Shown: positions 46,758 to 56,323 of the stretch, one piece after another
Position numbering within the stretch: position 1 is the first letter of the stretch
How the letters are laid out: each line of letters opens with the position of its first letter
Assembly (NCBI RefSeq): GCF_000023925.1
Contig: NC_013169.1
Span: 1,798,001-1,862,000 of the forward strand
DNA length: 64,000 nt
DNA from: Kytococcus sedentarius DSM 20547
GTDB taxonomy: Bacteria > Actinomycetota > Actinomycetes > Actinomycetales > Dermatophilaceae
Direction of reading: 5' to 3'
Notes under the pieces: model-generated
Database searches by the model: none
Seen by the model: only the letters and a program-made list of their open reading frames with translations
Told to the model about the DNA's origin: nothing
Program-made: the position numbers and the translations under genes

Positions 46758-47690
46758 TCACCCCAGGAGCGCCACCACGGCCAGCACCACCGGCAGCGAG
46801 AGCATCGTGGTGGCGAACACCGCATCGCGTGCCACCACCTCCCCGCGGCGGTAGATGGTCGCCAACAGGAACACGTTCTGCGCGGTGGGCAGCGCCGCGG
46901 TGACCACGGCCACCAGCAGGGCGTGCCCCTCCAGCCCCCAGGCCACGGCGAGCCCCCACGCCACCAGCGGCATCACGATCAGCTTGAGGACGGACGCGAC
47001 GACCACTTCGCGCCGTCCCCCACCGACAAACGGGACCGGCCCCCATCGCAGCGACATGCCGTAGGCCAGCAGCATGGCCGGCACGGCCAGCCCCGCGATG
47101 AGGTCCAGCGGCCCGCGCACCCCCTGGGGCACCTGCCAGCCCGACGCCGCCACCGCCAGTGCCAGCAGTGAGGCCACCGTGAGCGGGTTCAACCCCGAGG
47201 CCAGGACCGAGCGCAGCCTCCCCTGACCCGCCCGCTGCCGGTCGGCGGAGTCGAGCACCGCCAGGCCGATGGGTTGCAGCACGAGCAGCTGCCCCAGCAG
47301 CACCGGTGTGGCGTACACGGCGTCGCCCAGCACGTAGACCGCGATGGGGATGCCCAGGTTCCCCGCGTTCACGTACCCCGCGGCGAAGGCGCCGATGACC
47401 GTCTCCCCCGGCCCGACACCCCATCGCCGCGCGAGCAGGACCGAGACGGCGGCCACCGTGAGCGCCGCCCCCAGGGTGATCACCAGGTGGGGGCCCAGCA
47501 CGCTGCCCAGGGGCGCGGCGGAGATGACGGTGAACAGCAGCACCGGGGTCGCCACCGTGAAGGTGACCCGGCTGAGCGCCTCGATGCTGGCGTGCGGCAC
47601 CAGCTCGCGGGAGGCCAGGAACCACCCGACGGCCACCACACCACCGATGGTCCAGAACCCCTCGAAGACAGCCAGCACGAGGACGATCAT
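46758..47690 (-). CDS. AEC-family (auxin efflux carrier-like) permease
   Basis: 310 residues with about ten hydrophobic helices split in two halves around a short loop near 150-165. Motifs fitting the family: NAGNLGIPIAVYVLGD in the first half and LPTAQNVFLLATIYRRG in the second. Family members move organic anions such as malate or malonate. Substrate is unknown. Divergent from lhr, with starts 44 bases apart. Confidence 0.85.
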   Translation of the reverse strand: MIVLVLAVFEGFWTIGGVVAVGWFLASRELVPHASIEALSRVTFTVATPVLLFTVISAAPLGSVLGPHLVITLGAALTVAAVSVLLARRWGVGPGETVIGAFAAGYVNAGNLGIPIAVYVLGDAVYATPVLLGQLLVLQPIGLAVLDSADRQRAGQGRLRSVLASGLNPLTVASLLALAVAASGWQVPQGVRGPLDLIAGLAVPAMLLAYGMSLRWGPVPFVGGGRREVVVASVLKLIVMPLVAWGLAVAWGLEGHALLVAVVTAALPTAQNVFLLATIYRRGEVVARDAVFATTMLSLPVVLAVVALLG

Positions 47691-47734
47691 CCCCGACCGC
47701 GAGGTTGTCGGCGCACGGTGGCAGGCTGGCCCCG

Positions 47735-50700
47735 ATGTCCGATGACGTGCTGCAGCGGTTCTCCCCTCCCACCCGCGCGTGGTTCGAGGCGAACTTCGCT
47801 GCGCCCACCGCCGCGCAGGCCGGGGCGTGGGACGCGATCAGCCGCGGGGAGAACACGGTCGTGGTGGCCCCGACCGGCTCGGGCAAGACGCTCTCGGCCT
47901 TCCTGTGGTCCCTCGACCGGTTCGTCCCGCACGGCGACCAGCAGCGCCCCGAGGCGCCGTGCAGCGTCATCTACGTCTCGCCGCTGAAGGCCCTGGCGGT
48001 GGACGTGGAGCGCAACCTCTCGGCGCCCCTGTCCGGCATCGGACACGCGGCCACCCGACTGGGGGGCGAGGCGCCGCAGGTGAGTGTCTCGTTGCGCTCT
48101 GGGGACACCCCGGCGGCCGAGCGTCGCCGGTTCGCCAGCGGCGGGGCCGACGTCCTGATCACCACCCCGGAGTCGTTGTACCTGCTGCTCACCTCACGGG
48201 CCCGGGAGCAGCTGACCGGGGTGACCACCGTGATCGTCGACGAGGTCCACGCGCTGGCCGGCACGAAGCGGGGCGCCCACCTCGCGCTCTCCCTGGAGCG
48301 CCTGGACGCGATGCTGGAGCGGCCCGCGCAGCGGATCGGGCTCTCGGCGACGGTCCGCCCGGTGGACGAGGTGGGGCGCTGGTTGACGGGCGGGCGCCCG
48401 GTGACGATCGTCCAGCCACCGGCCGAGAAGGCGTGGGAGCTGTCCGTCCACGCCGACGTGCCGGACATGGCCGACCTGAGCACCGCGCCCCAGGTCTCGC
48501 CCGCCCAGCCCGATGCGGGGAGCGTGCCGGGCGGGGCGGGTGCGGCGGCCTCGGCGGGCGACAGCGCGCCGGGAGCGCCCGGCGTGCCAGGCACCTCGGA
48601 CGTCGAGTCCGAGCTCTCCCTTCCGGAGCACCTCACGCTGGCGGACCTCTCCCCGGAGGTGGCGGGGGCCGATCCCCGCGACCGGGCGAGCATCTGGCCC
48701 CACGTGGAGCACCGCATCGTCGAGGAGATCGCACGCCACACCTCGACCCTGGTGTTCTGCAACTCGCGCCGGTCGGCCGAGCGGCTGACGGCGCGGCTCA
48801 ACGAGATCTGGGCCGAGCGGGTGGCCCTGGCCGACACCGACGCGGGCAGCGCAGCCGAAGCCGACGAGGGTGCGGGCGGCGGCGACACCGACCGCGGCAG
48901 CGCAGGACGAGTCACCGCATCGAGCCCCCGATCGCCCGCCGAGATGATGGCGCAGGCCGGCGCCTCGGCCGGGGCACCCGCGGTGCTGGCGCGGGCGCAT
49001 CATGGGTCGGTGAGCAAGGAGCACCGGGCCGAGATCGAGGACGCGCTGAAGGCCGGCACGCTCCCGGCCGTGGTGGCGACGAGCTCGCTGGAGCTCGGCA
49101 TCGACATGGGCGCGGTGGACCTGGTGGTCCAGGTGGAGTCCCCGCCCAGCGTGGCCAGCGGCCTGCAGCGGGTCGGGCGCGCCGGCCACCAGGTGGGGGC
49201 GGTCAGCCGCGGCAGCTTCCACGCCCTGCACCGACAGGACCTGCTGGAGACCGCGGTGGTGGTCGAGCAGATGCGCAGCGGCGGCATCGAGGCGCTGCGG
49301 ATCCCCGCGAACCCGCTGGACGTGCTCGCCCAGCAGGTGGTCGCAGCGTGTGCCATGGACGACTGGTCGGTCGGGGAGCTGCACACGATGGTGCGGCGCG
49401 CGGCCCCGTGGTCGGATCTCTCGCGCGCGGTGCTGGAGTCCGTCCTGGAGATGCTCACCGGCCGCTACCCCTCGGAGGACTTCGCCGACCTGCGGCCCCG
49501 GCTGGTCTGGGACCGCGTGGACGACCTGCTGACCGCCCGCCCCGGGGCGCAGCGCCTGGCCATCCTGTCCGGCGGCACCATCCCCGACCGCGGGCTCTTC
49601 GGTGTCTTCCTCGCCGGCGGGGGCGGACCGGGCCGGCGGGTCGGTGAGCTGGACGAGGAGATGGTCTACGAGTCCCGGGTGGGCGACGTCTTCACCCTCG
49701 GCACCTCGTCGTGGCGCATCGAGGACATCACGCACGACCAGGTGCTGGTCTCCCCCGCGCCCGGCCAGCCGGGAAAGCTCCCCTTCTGGCACGGCGACGG
49801 GCTGGGACGGCCGGCGGAGCTGGGCGGCCACCTGGGTGCCTTCGTGCGCGAGCTCGCCACCGGCGACGAGGCGACCCTGAGGGCCCGGCTGACCGACGGC
49901 GGTCTGGACGAGTGGGCCGTGGACAACGTGCTGGCCCACGTGGCCGCGCAGGCCGAGGCCACCACCGCGGTGCCGGACGACCGCACCGTGGTGGTGGAGC
50001 GCTTCCGCGACGAGCTGGGCGACTGGCGGGTGGTCATCCACTCCCCCTGGGGCTCCCCCGTCCACGCCCCGTGGGCGCTGGTGCTGGCCGAGCGGCTGCG
50101 CCAGCGCTTCGGGGTGGACGTGCAGGCCCTGCACGCCGACGACGGCATCGTGCTGCGCCTGCCGGACCTCGGGGGGTGGGACGCGTGGGCCGTGCCCGAT
50201 GCGGTGGCCCCCGCCGGCGCGCCGGGTGGCGGTGCTGGTGGACCCGTCGGCGCGCCGGGTGACGGGGCCGACGCTGCGGCCAGCGGCACCGTGGCCCTGG
50301 ACGCCCGCTCGCTGGACGTCGCCCTCGGGGAGCTCGTGGCCCTGGACCCGGAGGAGGTCCACGACGAGGTGACCGCCCTCATCGGCGGCTCCGCGCTCTT
50401 CGCCTCCCGCTTCCGCGAGTGCGCGGCGCGGGCACTGCTGCTCCCCCGGCGCCGGCCCGACCGGCGGCAGGCCCTGTGGCAGCAGCGCCAGCGGGCTGCG
50501 TCGCTGCTCGAGGTGGCGGCGGGGCACCCGGAGTTCCCGATCGTCCTGGAGGCCGTCCGCGAGGTGGTTCAGGACGTCTACGACGTGCCTGCCCTGACGG
50601 CGCTGATGCGGCGTCTCGCCGGGCGCGAGGTGCGGCTGAGCTTCGTGGAGACCCCCACCGCCAGCCCCTTCGCGCAGAACCTGATGTTCGGCTACGTGGC

Positions 50701-52717
50701 GCAGTTCCTCTACGAGGGCGACTCCCCGCTGGCCGAGCGGCGAGCCGCGGCCCTGGCGCTGGACCCCACGCTGCTCGCCGACCTGCTGGGGCGGTCCGAC
50801 GGCACGCAGCTGCGGGACCTGCTGGACCCGCAGGCCGTGGCCGACACCGAGGCCGAGCTGCAGCACACCGCCGTCGACCGCCGGGCCCGCCACGCGGAGG
50901 ACCTGGCGGACCTGCTGCGCGTGCTGGGTCCGCTCGATGACGCGGAGCTCGCCGCCCGCAGCGTGCCCGAGGGCGACCCGGCCGCCTGGACGGCCGAGCT
51001 GGAGGGCGCGCGCCGCATCGTGCGGGTGCCGGTGGGCGGGCGGGACTGCTGGGCGGTGGTGGAGGACGTGGCCCGGCTGCGGGACGCGCTGGGGGTGCCG
51101 GTGCCGCCGGGCATCCCCCAGGCCGCCATGGTGGTGAGCACCGACCCGCTGACCGACCTGCTGGTGCGCCACGCCCGCACCCACGGGCCCTTCCGCGCCG
51201 AGGCACTGGCCGAGCGGTACGGGCTGGGGCGGGCCGTCGTGGTGGCGGCGCTGCGCGAGCTGGTGCGCTCCGGACGCGTGGGCGAGGGGGCTCTGCTGCC
51301 GACGGCCCTGGGCGGCCGGGACACCGACGACGGGGTGGGCCCGGACTTCTGCGACGCCGACGTGCTGCGCCGGCTGCGGCGCCGCTCCCTGGCCGCGTTG
51401 CGCGCCGAGGTCGAGCCGGTGGACGGCGACGACTTCGCGCGCTTCGTGCTGCGCTGGCAGGGCCTGGAGGACCCCGGCCGCGGGGTGGATGCGGTGGCCC
51501 GCGCCCTGGAGCAGCTCACGGGCGCGGTGCTGCCCGCCAGTGCGGTGGAGAGCGTGGTGCTGCCGGCCCGGGTGCGGGACTACGCGCCGGGGATGCTGGA
51601 CGAGCTGTTGGCCACCGGCGAGTTCCTGTGGGTCTCGCACGGGCTGCTGGCCGGGGACGACCTGTGGGTCTCCTTCCACCCGGCCGACCAGGCGGAGGCC
51701 ACGCTGCCGCTCGCGCAGGAGGACCCGGACCGCGCGTCTGGGCTGGTGCGCGAGCTTCTCACCACGCGCGGCGCGATGCGGTGGGCGGACCTGCGCACAG
51801 CGCACCAGGGCGCCCGTGCGGACGATGCGGACCCGGTGCACCTGAGCACCGACACCCAGTGGACCGATGCCGTGTGGGACCTGGTCGGGCAGGGTCGGGC
51901 CACCTGCGACACCTTTGCACCGGTTCGCGCCCGCCTGGCCGGGGGCCGGACCACGCAGAAGACCCGTCCCCGGGCCCGGCGGGCGCGGTTGTCGGGGCGC
52001 CCCGCATCGTTGCAGGGGCTGAGCGGCGCGGCGGTGCGCCGGGACCGCCCGGTCTCCACGCCGGACGTGCTGGCCGGCCGCTGGTCGGTGCTGCCCGAGC
52101 GGGACGATGACCCCACGGTGCGGGCCGTCGCCGCCGCGGAGGTGGCCCTCGACCGTCACGGGGTGGTGACGCGGGGCGCCGTGGCCGCGGAGGAGGTGGC
52201 CGGCGGCTTCAGCGCGCTGTACAAGGTGCTGGCGGCCGCGGAGGACGCCGGACGGGTGCGGCGGGGCTACTTCGTCGACGGTCTGGGCGCCGCCCAGTTC
52301 GCGACCGCGGGAGCCGTCGACCTGCTGCGGGGCGAGCAGCCCCGGGTGCAGGCGCGCCTGCTCAGTGCCTGCGACCCCGCCGTCGTCCACGGGGCGGCCC
52401 TGCCCTGGCCCGAGACCACCGGCGGCGGCCACCGTCCGTCACGGAAGGCCGGTGCGCTGGTGGCCCTCGTGGAGGGCGTGCCGGCCGTGTGGTGGGAGCG
52501 CGGTGGCCGCACGGCGCTGACCTTCACCCTCGACCCCGAGGCGCTCGCGCAGGCCGCCGAGGTGGCGGCGCGGGCGGTGCGGGAGCGCCGCATCGCGGGC
52601 CTGTCGGTGGAGACCATCGACGGGGAGGCGGCCCTGCGCACCGAGTCACCGCTGGTGGCCGCGCTCGAGGCCGCGGGCTTCGGGGCGACGCCGAAGGGGT
52701 GGAGGCTCCGTGCCTGA
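47735..52717 (+). CDS. lhr: Lhr-type ATP-dependent helicase
   Basis: 1660 residues from ATG 47735. N-terminal helicase core: Walker A APTGSGKTLSAFLW (near 50), DEVHAL box, SATVRP, and VVATSSLELGIDMG with QRVGRAGHQ (motif VI). A winged-helix and Lhr-specific C-terminal region follow (SFVETPTASPFAQNLMFGY, AEALAERYGLG). Actinobacterial Lhr unwinds DNA:RNA hybrids and takes part in repair. Two low-complexity Ala/Gly-rich inserts occur in the core (about 255-290 and 370-405). It overlaps nei2 by 8 bases, which suggests joint expression of repair functions. Confidence 0.94.
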   Translation: MSDDVLQRFSPPTRAWFEANFAAPTAAQAGAWDAISRGENTVVVAPTGSGKTLSAFLWSLDRFVPHGDQQRPEAPCSVIYVSPLKALAVDVERNLSAPLSGIGHAATRLGGEAPQVSVSLRSGDTPAAERRRFASGGADVLITTPESLYLLLTSRAREQLTGVTTVIVDEVHALAGTKRGAHLALSLERLDAMLERPAQRIGLSATVRPVDEVGRWLTGGRPVTIVQPPAEKAWELSVHADVPDMADLSTAPQVSPAQPDAGSVPGGAGAAASAGDSAPGAPGVPGTSDVESELSLPEHLTLADLSPEVAGADPRDRASIWPHVEHRIVEEIARHTSTLVFCNSRRSAERLTARLNEIWAERVALADTDAGSAAEADEGAGGGDTDRGSAGRVTASSPRSPAEMMAQAGASAGAPAVLARAHHGSVSKEHRAEIEDALKAGTLPAVVATSSLELGIDMGAVDLVVQVESPPSVASGLQRVGRAGHQVGAVSRGSFHALHRQDLLETAVVVEQMRSGGIEALRIPANPLDVLAQQVVAACAMDDWSVGELHTMVRRAAPWSDLSRAVLESVLEMLTGRYPSEDFADLRPRLVWDRVDDLLTARPGAQRLAILSGGTIPDRGLFGVFLAGGGGPGRRVGELDEEMVYESRVGDVFTLGTSSWRIEDITHDQVLVSPAPGQPGKLPFWHGDGLGRPAELGGHLGAFVRELATGDEATLRARLTDGGLDEWAVDNVLAHVAAQAEATTAVPDDRTVVVERFRDELGDWRVVIHSPWGSPVHAPWALVLAERLRQRFGVDVQALHADDGIVLRLPDLGGWDAWAVPDAVAPAGAPGGGAGGPVGAPGDGADAAASGTVALDARSLDVALGELVALDPEEVHDEVTALIGGSALFASRFRECAARALLLPRRRPDRRQALWQQRQRAASLLEVAAGHPEFPIVLEAVREVVQDVYDVPALTALMRRLAGREVRLSFVETPTASPFAQNLMFGYVAQFLYEGDSPLAERRAAALALDPTLLADLLGRSDGTQLRDLLDPQAVADTEAELQHTAVDRRARHAEDLADLLRVLGPLDDAELAARSVPEGDPAAWTAELEGARRIVRVPVGGRDCWAVVEDVARLRDALGVPVPPGIPQAAMVVSTDPLTDLLVRHARTHGPFRAEALAERYGLGRAVVVAALRELVRSGRVGEGALLPTALGGRDTDDGVGPDFCDADVLRRLRRRSLAALRAEVEPVDGDDFARFVLRWQGLEDPGRGVDAVARALEQLTGAVLPASAVESVVLPARVRDYAPGMLDELLATGEFLWVSHGLLAGDDLWVSFHPADQAEATLPLAQEDPDRASGLVRELLTTRGAMRWADLRTAHQGARADDADPVHLSTDTQWTDAVWDLVGQGRATCDTFAPVRARLAGGRTTQKTRPRARRARLSGRPASLQGLSGAAVRRDRPVSTPDVLAGRWSVLPERDDDPTVRAVAAAEVALDRHGVVTRGAVAAEEVAGGFSALYKVLAAAEDAGRVRRGYFVDGLGAAQFATAGAVDLLRGEQPRVQARLLSACDPAVVHGAALPWPETTGGGHRPSRKAGALVALVEGVPAVWWERGGRTALTFTLDPEALAQAAEVAARAVRERRIAGLSVETIDGEAALRTESPLVAALEAAGFGATPKGWRLRA

Positions 52718-53498
52718 GGGCGACACCGTCTGGCGCACCGCGCGGCGGCTGCACCTGGCGCTGGCCGGGCGCGAGCTCACCCGCACCGACCTGCGCTGGC
52801 CGTCGCTGGCCACGGTGGACCTGACGGGGCGCACCACCCTCGAGGTGGTGGCCCGCGGCAAGCACCTGCTGCACCGCATCGAGGGCGGGCTGACGCTGCA
52901 CTCCCACCTGCGCATGGAGGGGTCGTGGCGGGTGCACCCCGCGCCGGGTCCACGCCGCGTCCCGAGCACGACGCGCGCGGTGGTGGCCAGCACGGAGTTC
53001 GTGGCGGTCGGCACCTCGCTGGGCATGCTGGACCTGGCGGACACCCGCGCCGAGGACGACCTCGTGGGGCACCTCGGGCCGGACCTGTTGGGGCCGGACT
53101 GGGACCGGGACCGGGCGATGGCCGGTTACGCCGCGGCGGGGTCCCGCCCCCTCGGGGAGGCGCTGCTGGACCAGCGGATCGCCGCCGGAATCGGCACCAT
53201 GTACGCCGCGGAGTCGCTCTTCCTGCGTCGGGTGTCACCGTGGACGACGGTGGCCGAGCTGACCACCGACCAGCTGTGGCGCGTGGTGGACACGGCCCGG
53301 CAGGCGCTGCTGGTCAACTGCGCCCGCGCGGTGCAGCGGACCACCCCGGACACGATGCGGGAGCTGAAGTGGGTCCACGGGCGCGCCGACCGTCCCTGCC
53401 TGAACTGCGGTACCCCGATCCGGGTGGACCCGATCGGCGCCGCCCCGGCCGACCGGGTGATGTTCCACTGTCCGGTCTGCCAGCCACGGACGTCCTGA
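52710..53498 (+). CDS. nei2: Endonuclease VIII-like DNA glycosylase (Nei2, Fpg/Nei family)
   Basis: 262 residues from GTG 52710. The N-terminal Pro-Glu (MPEGDTVWR) gives the catalytic amine and acid of the Fpg/Nei family. The central H2TH region has QRIAAGIGTMYAAESLF, and the C-terminal zinc finger is CLNCGTP...FHCPVCQ (four cysteines). It excises oxidised bases and nicks the strand. It overlaps the lhr stop, an arrangement also known from mycobacteria and streptomycetes. Confidence 0.94.
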   Translation: MPEGDTVWRTARRLHLALAGRELTRTDLRWPSLATVDLTGRTTLEVVARGKHLLHRIEGGLTLHSHLRMEGSWRVHPAPGPRRVPSTTRAVVASTEFVAVGTSLGMLDLADTRAEDDLVGHLGPDLLGPDWDRDRAMAGYAAAGSRPLGEALLDQRIAAGIGTMYAAESLFLRRVSPWTTVAELTTDQLWRVVDTARQALLVNCARAVQRTTPDTMRELKWVHGRADRPCLNCGTPIRVDPIGAAPADRVMFHCPVCQPRTS

Positions 53499-53802
53499 CC
53501 GCTAGGTGTACTGCTCGGGGACGTTGATCGAGGCTTCGTCACCTCCCGTGGTACTTTTGAGGCAGCGTCGCGTGCCGGTGGCAGTCTGTGTCAGGCATGG
53601 AGGCGCCGAACCCCTGGGAGGCCGACGGTGTTTTCGCCGCACCCAGCGTCGCCGCGTGACTAACCGCGAGCGTCCAGTCCAGATCACGTCAGCAGTTGGC
53701 CGGCGCTTGCGCGGGTCACTACCGCCGACTTTTCGCGCCCCTAGGCCCATGTGTCTTCACATGGGCCACTTCTGCATGCCCCAAGATCAATAGGAGACGT
53801 CC
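53499..53802. other. Non-coding gap before the VOC gene, with a strong hairpin
   Basis: No gene is supported. At 53744-53767 GGCCCATGTG and CACATGGGCC form a perfect 10-bp stem with a 4-base loop, 36 bases before the VOC start. It has no T-run, so it may act on mRNA stability or as a protein site rather than as a terminator. The gap also marks the passage from backbone to mobile DNA. Confidence 0.5.
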
Positions 53803-54177
53803 ATGACTGCCCGGTTCAACCACATCATCATCCCGGCCCATGACGCCGAAGAATCCGCCAAATTCTACCGGGAGCTGCTGGAGGCCAAGTCGGCCCCCGC
53901 CTGGGGTCCCTTTGCTCACGTGCTGCTCGATGACGGCGTGCTGTTGCAGTTCGTTCGTCCGCCCAGCACCTTCAGTGAACTGCACTTTGCCTTCCTAGTC
54001 GACGACGAGCACTTCGCTCGCAATTTGGCTTCACTTGTCAGCACCGGAACCGACTACTGGGCAGACCCTCAGCGAACGCTTCGCGCCCAAGTCCGGAGGG
54101 AAGAGGATGCTCGCGCCCTCTACGTCCTTGACCCATTCGGCCACCTTGTCGAACTCCTTACCCGCCCATACGTCTAA
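53803..54177 (+). CDS. VOC (glyoxalase/bleomycin-resistance fold) protein
   Basis: 124 residues from ATG 53803 (ribosome binding site AGGAG). Two beta-alpha-beta-beta-beta units: FNHIIIPAHDAEESAKFYRELL at the start and ALYVLDPFGHLVELLTRP at the end. Potential metal ligands are the His near residue 6, an acidic residue and the Glu in HLVELL. Members include dioxygenases, glyoxalases and drug-binding proteins; no specific role can be given. Base composition is less GC-rich than the backbone, and it borders an IS remnant, so it may be acquired. Confidence 0.82.
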   Translation: MTARFNHIIIPAHDAEESAKFYRELLEAKSAPAWGPFAHVLLDDGVLLQFVRPPSTFSELHFAFLVDDEHFARNLASLVSTGTDYWADPQRTLRAQVRREEDARALYVLDPFGHLVELLTRPYV

Positions 54178-54207
54178 CGGGGAGCCGTGCTGATGATTCT
54201 TTTCTCC

Positions 54208-54744
54208 TCACGACCACCCGGCTGAACCGGCTTGCAAACGTCGACCGTGCTACAGGTGAACCTCTCCGCCGCTACGAGCACGACTACCCGGGATCGCTCG
54301 TGCATGTGGATGTGAAGAAGCTCGGGAACATCTCCGACGGCGGCGGCTGGCGCTATGTCGGCCGCCGCCAAGGCGAGAAGAACCGCTCCGCTACCCCGGG
54401 CAAGCCGCGGAGTAAGTGGCACAACCCCAAGCTCGAGTACGCGTTCGTACACACCGTCATCGACGACCACTCCCGCGTCGCTTACAGCGAGGTTCACGAC
54501 GACGAAACCGCGATCACCGCCGTCGCCGTCCTGCACCGGGCGGTCGACTGGTTCGTCGACCGCAGCGTCATCATCGAACGCGTCCTGTCGGACAACGGCG
54601 CCGCGTATCGGTCCTTCCTGTGGCGTGACGCCTGCGAGGCACTTCGGATCACCCCGAAACGGACTCGCCCGTATCGGCCTCAGACCAATGGGAAAGTCGA
54701 GAGGCTTCATCGAACCATGGCCGACGGTTGGGCCTCCGGGACTG
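54208..54744 (+). pseudogene. IS481-family transposase fragment
   Basis: The open stretch reads TTTRLNRLANVDRATGE, then YEHDYPGSLVHVDVKKLG (first catalytic Asp), VIDDHSRVAY, VLSDNGAAYRS (second Asp) and TNGKVERLHRTMADGWA (Glu). The N-terminal DNA-binding third is missing, and the C-terminus is cut after the Glu motif by the IS3 element at about 54750. It cannot be functional. Confidence 0.88.
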
Positions 54745-54804
54745 CTGAGGGTTTGGTTGATACCTGATCTGTGGGGACTGGGTCCCTGCTGGAAGGATGT
54801 CACC

Positions 54805-55104
54805 ATGCCTGCACCTCTCCCCAAGGAGTTTGGTGACGACGTGATCGCGGTGGCTCGCCGTGGCGATGCGCCGATCGCGCAGACAGCGAAAGACTTCGGG
54901 ATCTCGGAATCAACCCTGCGCAACTGGCTCCGCCAGGCCGACGTCGAGGACGGCGCCCGTCCGGGCGTGAGCAAGGCCGAGTCCGAGGAGGTGCGTGCCC
55001 TGAAGCGCCGTAACCGGTTGCTGGAGCAGGAGAACGAGGTCCTACGCCGAGCAGCGGCGTACCTGTCACAGGCGAACCTGAAGCTGGGCCAGTCCCCAAA
55101 ATGA
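54805..55104 (+). CDS. IS3-family orfA (element A), helix-turn-helix protein
   Basis: 99 residues. MPAPLPKEFGDDVIAVAR, then IAQTAKDFGISESTLRNWLR is the DNA-binding helix-turn-helix; a leucine-zipper-like coil follows (VRALKRRNRLLEQENEVLRRA). In IS3 elements orfA is fused to orfB by -1 frameshifting to give the transposase. Here orfB starts 4 bases before the orfA stop, but is broken. Confidence 0.9.
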   Translation: MPAPLPKEFGDDVIAVARRGDAPIAQTAKDFGISESTLRNWLRQADVEDGARPGVSKAESEEVRALKRRNRLLEQENEVLRRAAAYLSQANLKLGQSPK

Positions 55105-55334
55105 CCTACCCGCTGGTCGGTGACCTTGCCGCTGACGGGATCCCCGTCACGGTGGCCTGCCGGGTGCTGAAGTTCTCCCCGCAGGCGTTCTACGCCTGGT
55201 GCGCCCACCCGGTCAGCGACCCGGGACCTGGTGGATGCCTACGCGATGAACGCCGCGTACGAGATCCACGCCGAGGACCCTGGACTGGGGTATCGATTCA
55301 TCGCTGATGAACTCGCGGACGCCGGTCATGCCCT
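55101..55334 (+). pseudogene. IS3 element A orfB, 5' part with frameshift
   Basis: Begins MTYPLVGDLAADGIPVTVACR, the normal orfB N-terminus. After HPVSD at about 55215 one extra C in GACCCGGG shifts the frame; it continues in another frame as DLVDAYAMNAAYEIHAEDPG and GYRFIADELADAGH. It then stops at the insertion point of element B (about 55335). Confidence 0.85.
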
Positions 55335-55385
55335 TGAAGCGTCCTGGGTTTCGTTCCGATCTACTTCCTCAAGGAGGATCGGGTC

Positions 55386-55706
55386 ATGCCCCAGAAGTAC
55401 AGCCCCGATTTCAAGGCTCGTGCCCTGAAGCTCATCGAAGAACGCGTCCGTGCCGAGCAGTGCTCTGGCTGGGTTGCCTGCATCGCCGTCGGCGAAGCTC
55501 TCGGCGGGATCTCACCCCACACGCTGCGGAACTGGTGGAAGCAGGACCGCATCGACCAAGGTGAGGCTCCAGGGTTGAGCACCGCTGAGGCCGAGGAGAT
55601 CACCAAGCTGCGCAGGGAGAACCTCGAGCTGCGACGCGCGAACGAGATCCTGCGCAAGGCGTCGGCTTTTTTCGCAGCGGAGCTCGACCGCCCCACGACG
55701 AGATGA
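55386..55706 (+). CDS. IS3-family orfA (element B)
   Basis: 106 residues. MPQKYSPDFKARALKLIEER, then LGGISPHTLRNWWKQDRID as the helix-turn-helix, then a coiled coil ITKLRRENLELRRANEILRK. It overlaps orfB by 4 bases, the usual frameshift arrangement. The gene is intact but its partner is not. Confidence 0.9.
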   Translation: MPQKYSPDFKARALKLIEERVRAEQCSGWVACIAVGEALGGISPHTLRNWWKQDRIDQGEAPGLSTAEAEEITKLRRENLELRRANEILRKASAFFAAELDRPTTR

Positions 55707-56323
55707 TCCGGTTCATCGACGAGCACCGCGATCAGTTCGGGGTCGAGGCCATCTGCCGCACGCTGAGTGCGACGGAGTGTGGGTTCATCACCTCCCGCGC
55801 CTACCGCGCAGCGAAGAGACGACCTGCCTCCGCGAGGGCTCAACGAGACGAGCTCCTCATCGAGGAGCTCGAGCGGATCCACGCGGAGAACTACAGCGTG
55901 TACGGGGTGCGGAAGATGCACCACGCGATGCGGCGTGCCGGGTGGGAGGTCGGCCGTGACCAGGTCGCCCGGCTCATGCGCGCCGCTGGCCTGCAGGGGG
56001 TGCGGCGGGACCGCAAGCCCCTGACCACGCGCCCGACCGGTCAGCCGGATCACCGGCCGGACCTGGTGGAACGTCGCTTCGTCGCGGATCGTCCTCATCA
56101 GCTGTGGGTCGCTGACATCACCTACGTGCGGACGATCACTGGGTTCTGCTATGTCGCGTTCATCACCGACGTCTACTCCCGGCGCATCGTCGGTTGGGCG
56201 GTCTTGTCCAGCCTCCACACCGCGGGGCTGCCGCTGCTGGCCCTCGAGCACGCGCTGCTGAGCACGGGAGCCAGCCGTGGCAGGCAGGGCCTGGTGCACC
56301 ACAGTGACCGGGGCAGCCAGGGC
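55703..56323 (+). pseudogene. IS3 element B orfB, truncated
   Basis: MIRFIDEHRDQFGVEAICRT is the normal orfB start. YSVYGVRKMHHAMRRAG and the DDE core LWVADITYVRTITGFCYVAF (first Asp) are present, as is HHSDRGSQ (second Asp). The frame is cut right there by IS30, so the third catalytic residue (Glu) is lost. Confidence 0.9.

Larger units (their letters stand above)
55335..56323 (+). mobile_element. IS3-family element B, 3' end missing
   Basis: Starts with TGAAGCGTCCTGGGTTTCGT, a typical end of the IS3 group, inside orfB of element A. It carries orfA and about two thirds of orfB and then runs into the IS30 left end at 56324. Its right end is absent, so a deletion accompanied or followed the IS30 insertion. 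Confidence 0.78.

Noticed and set aside
48194-52432. 1412-codon minus-strand ORF opposite lhr
   Set aside because: Shadow frame with Gly/His/Arg-rich sequence; lhr on the other strand has all helicase motifs in order.
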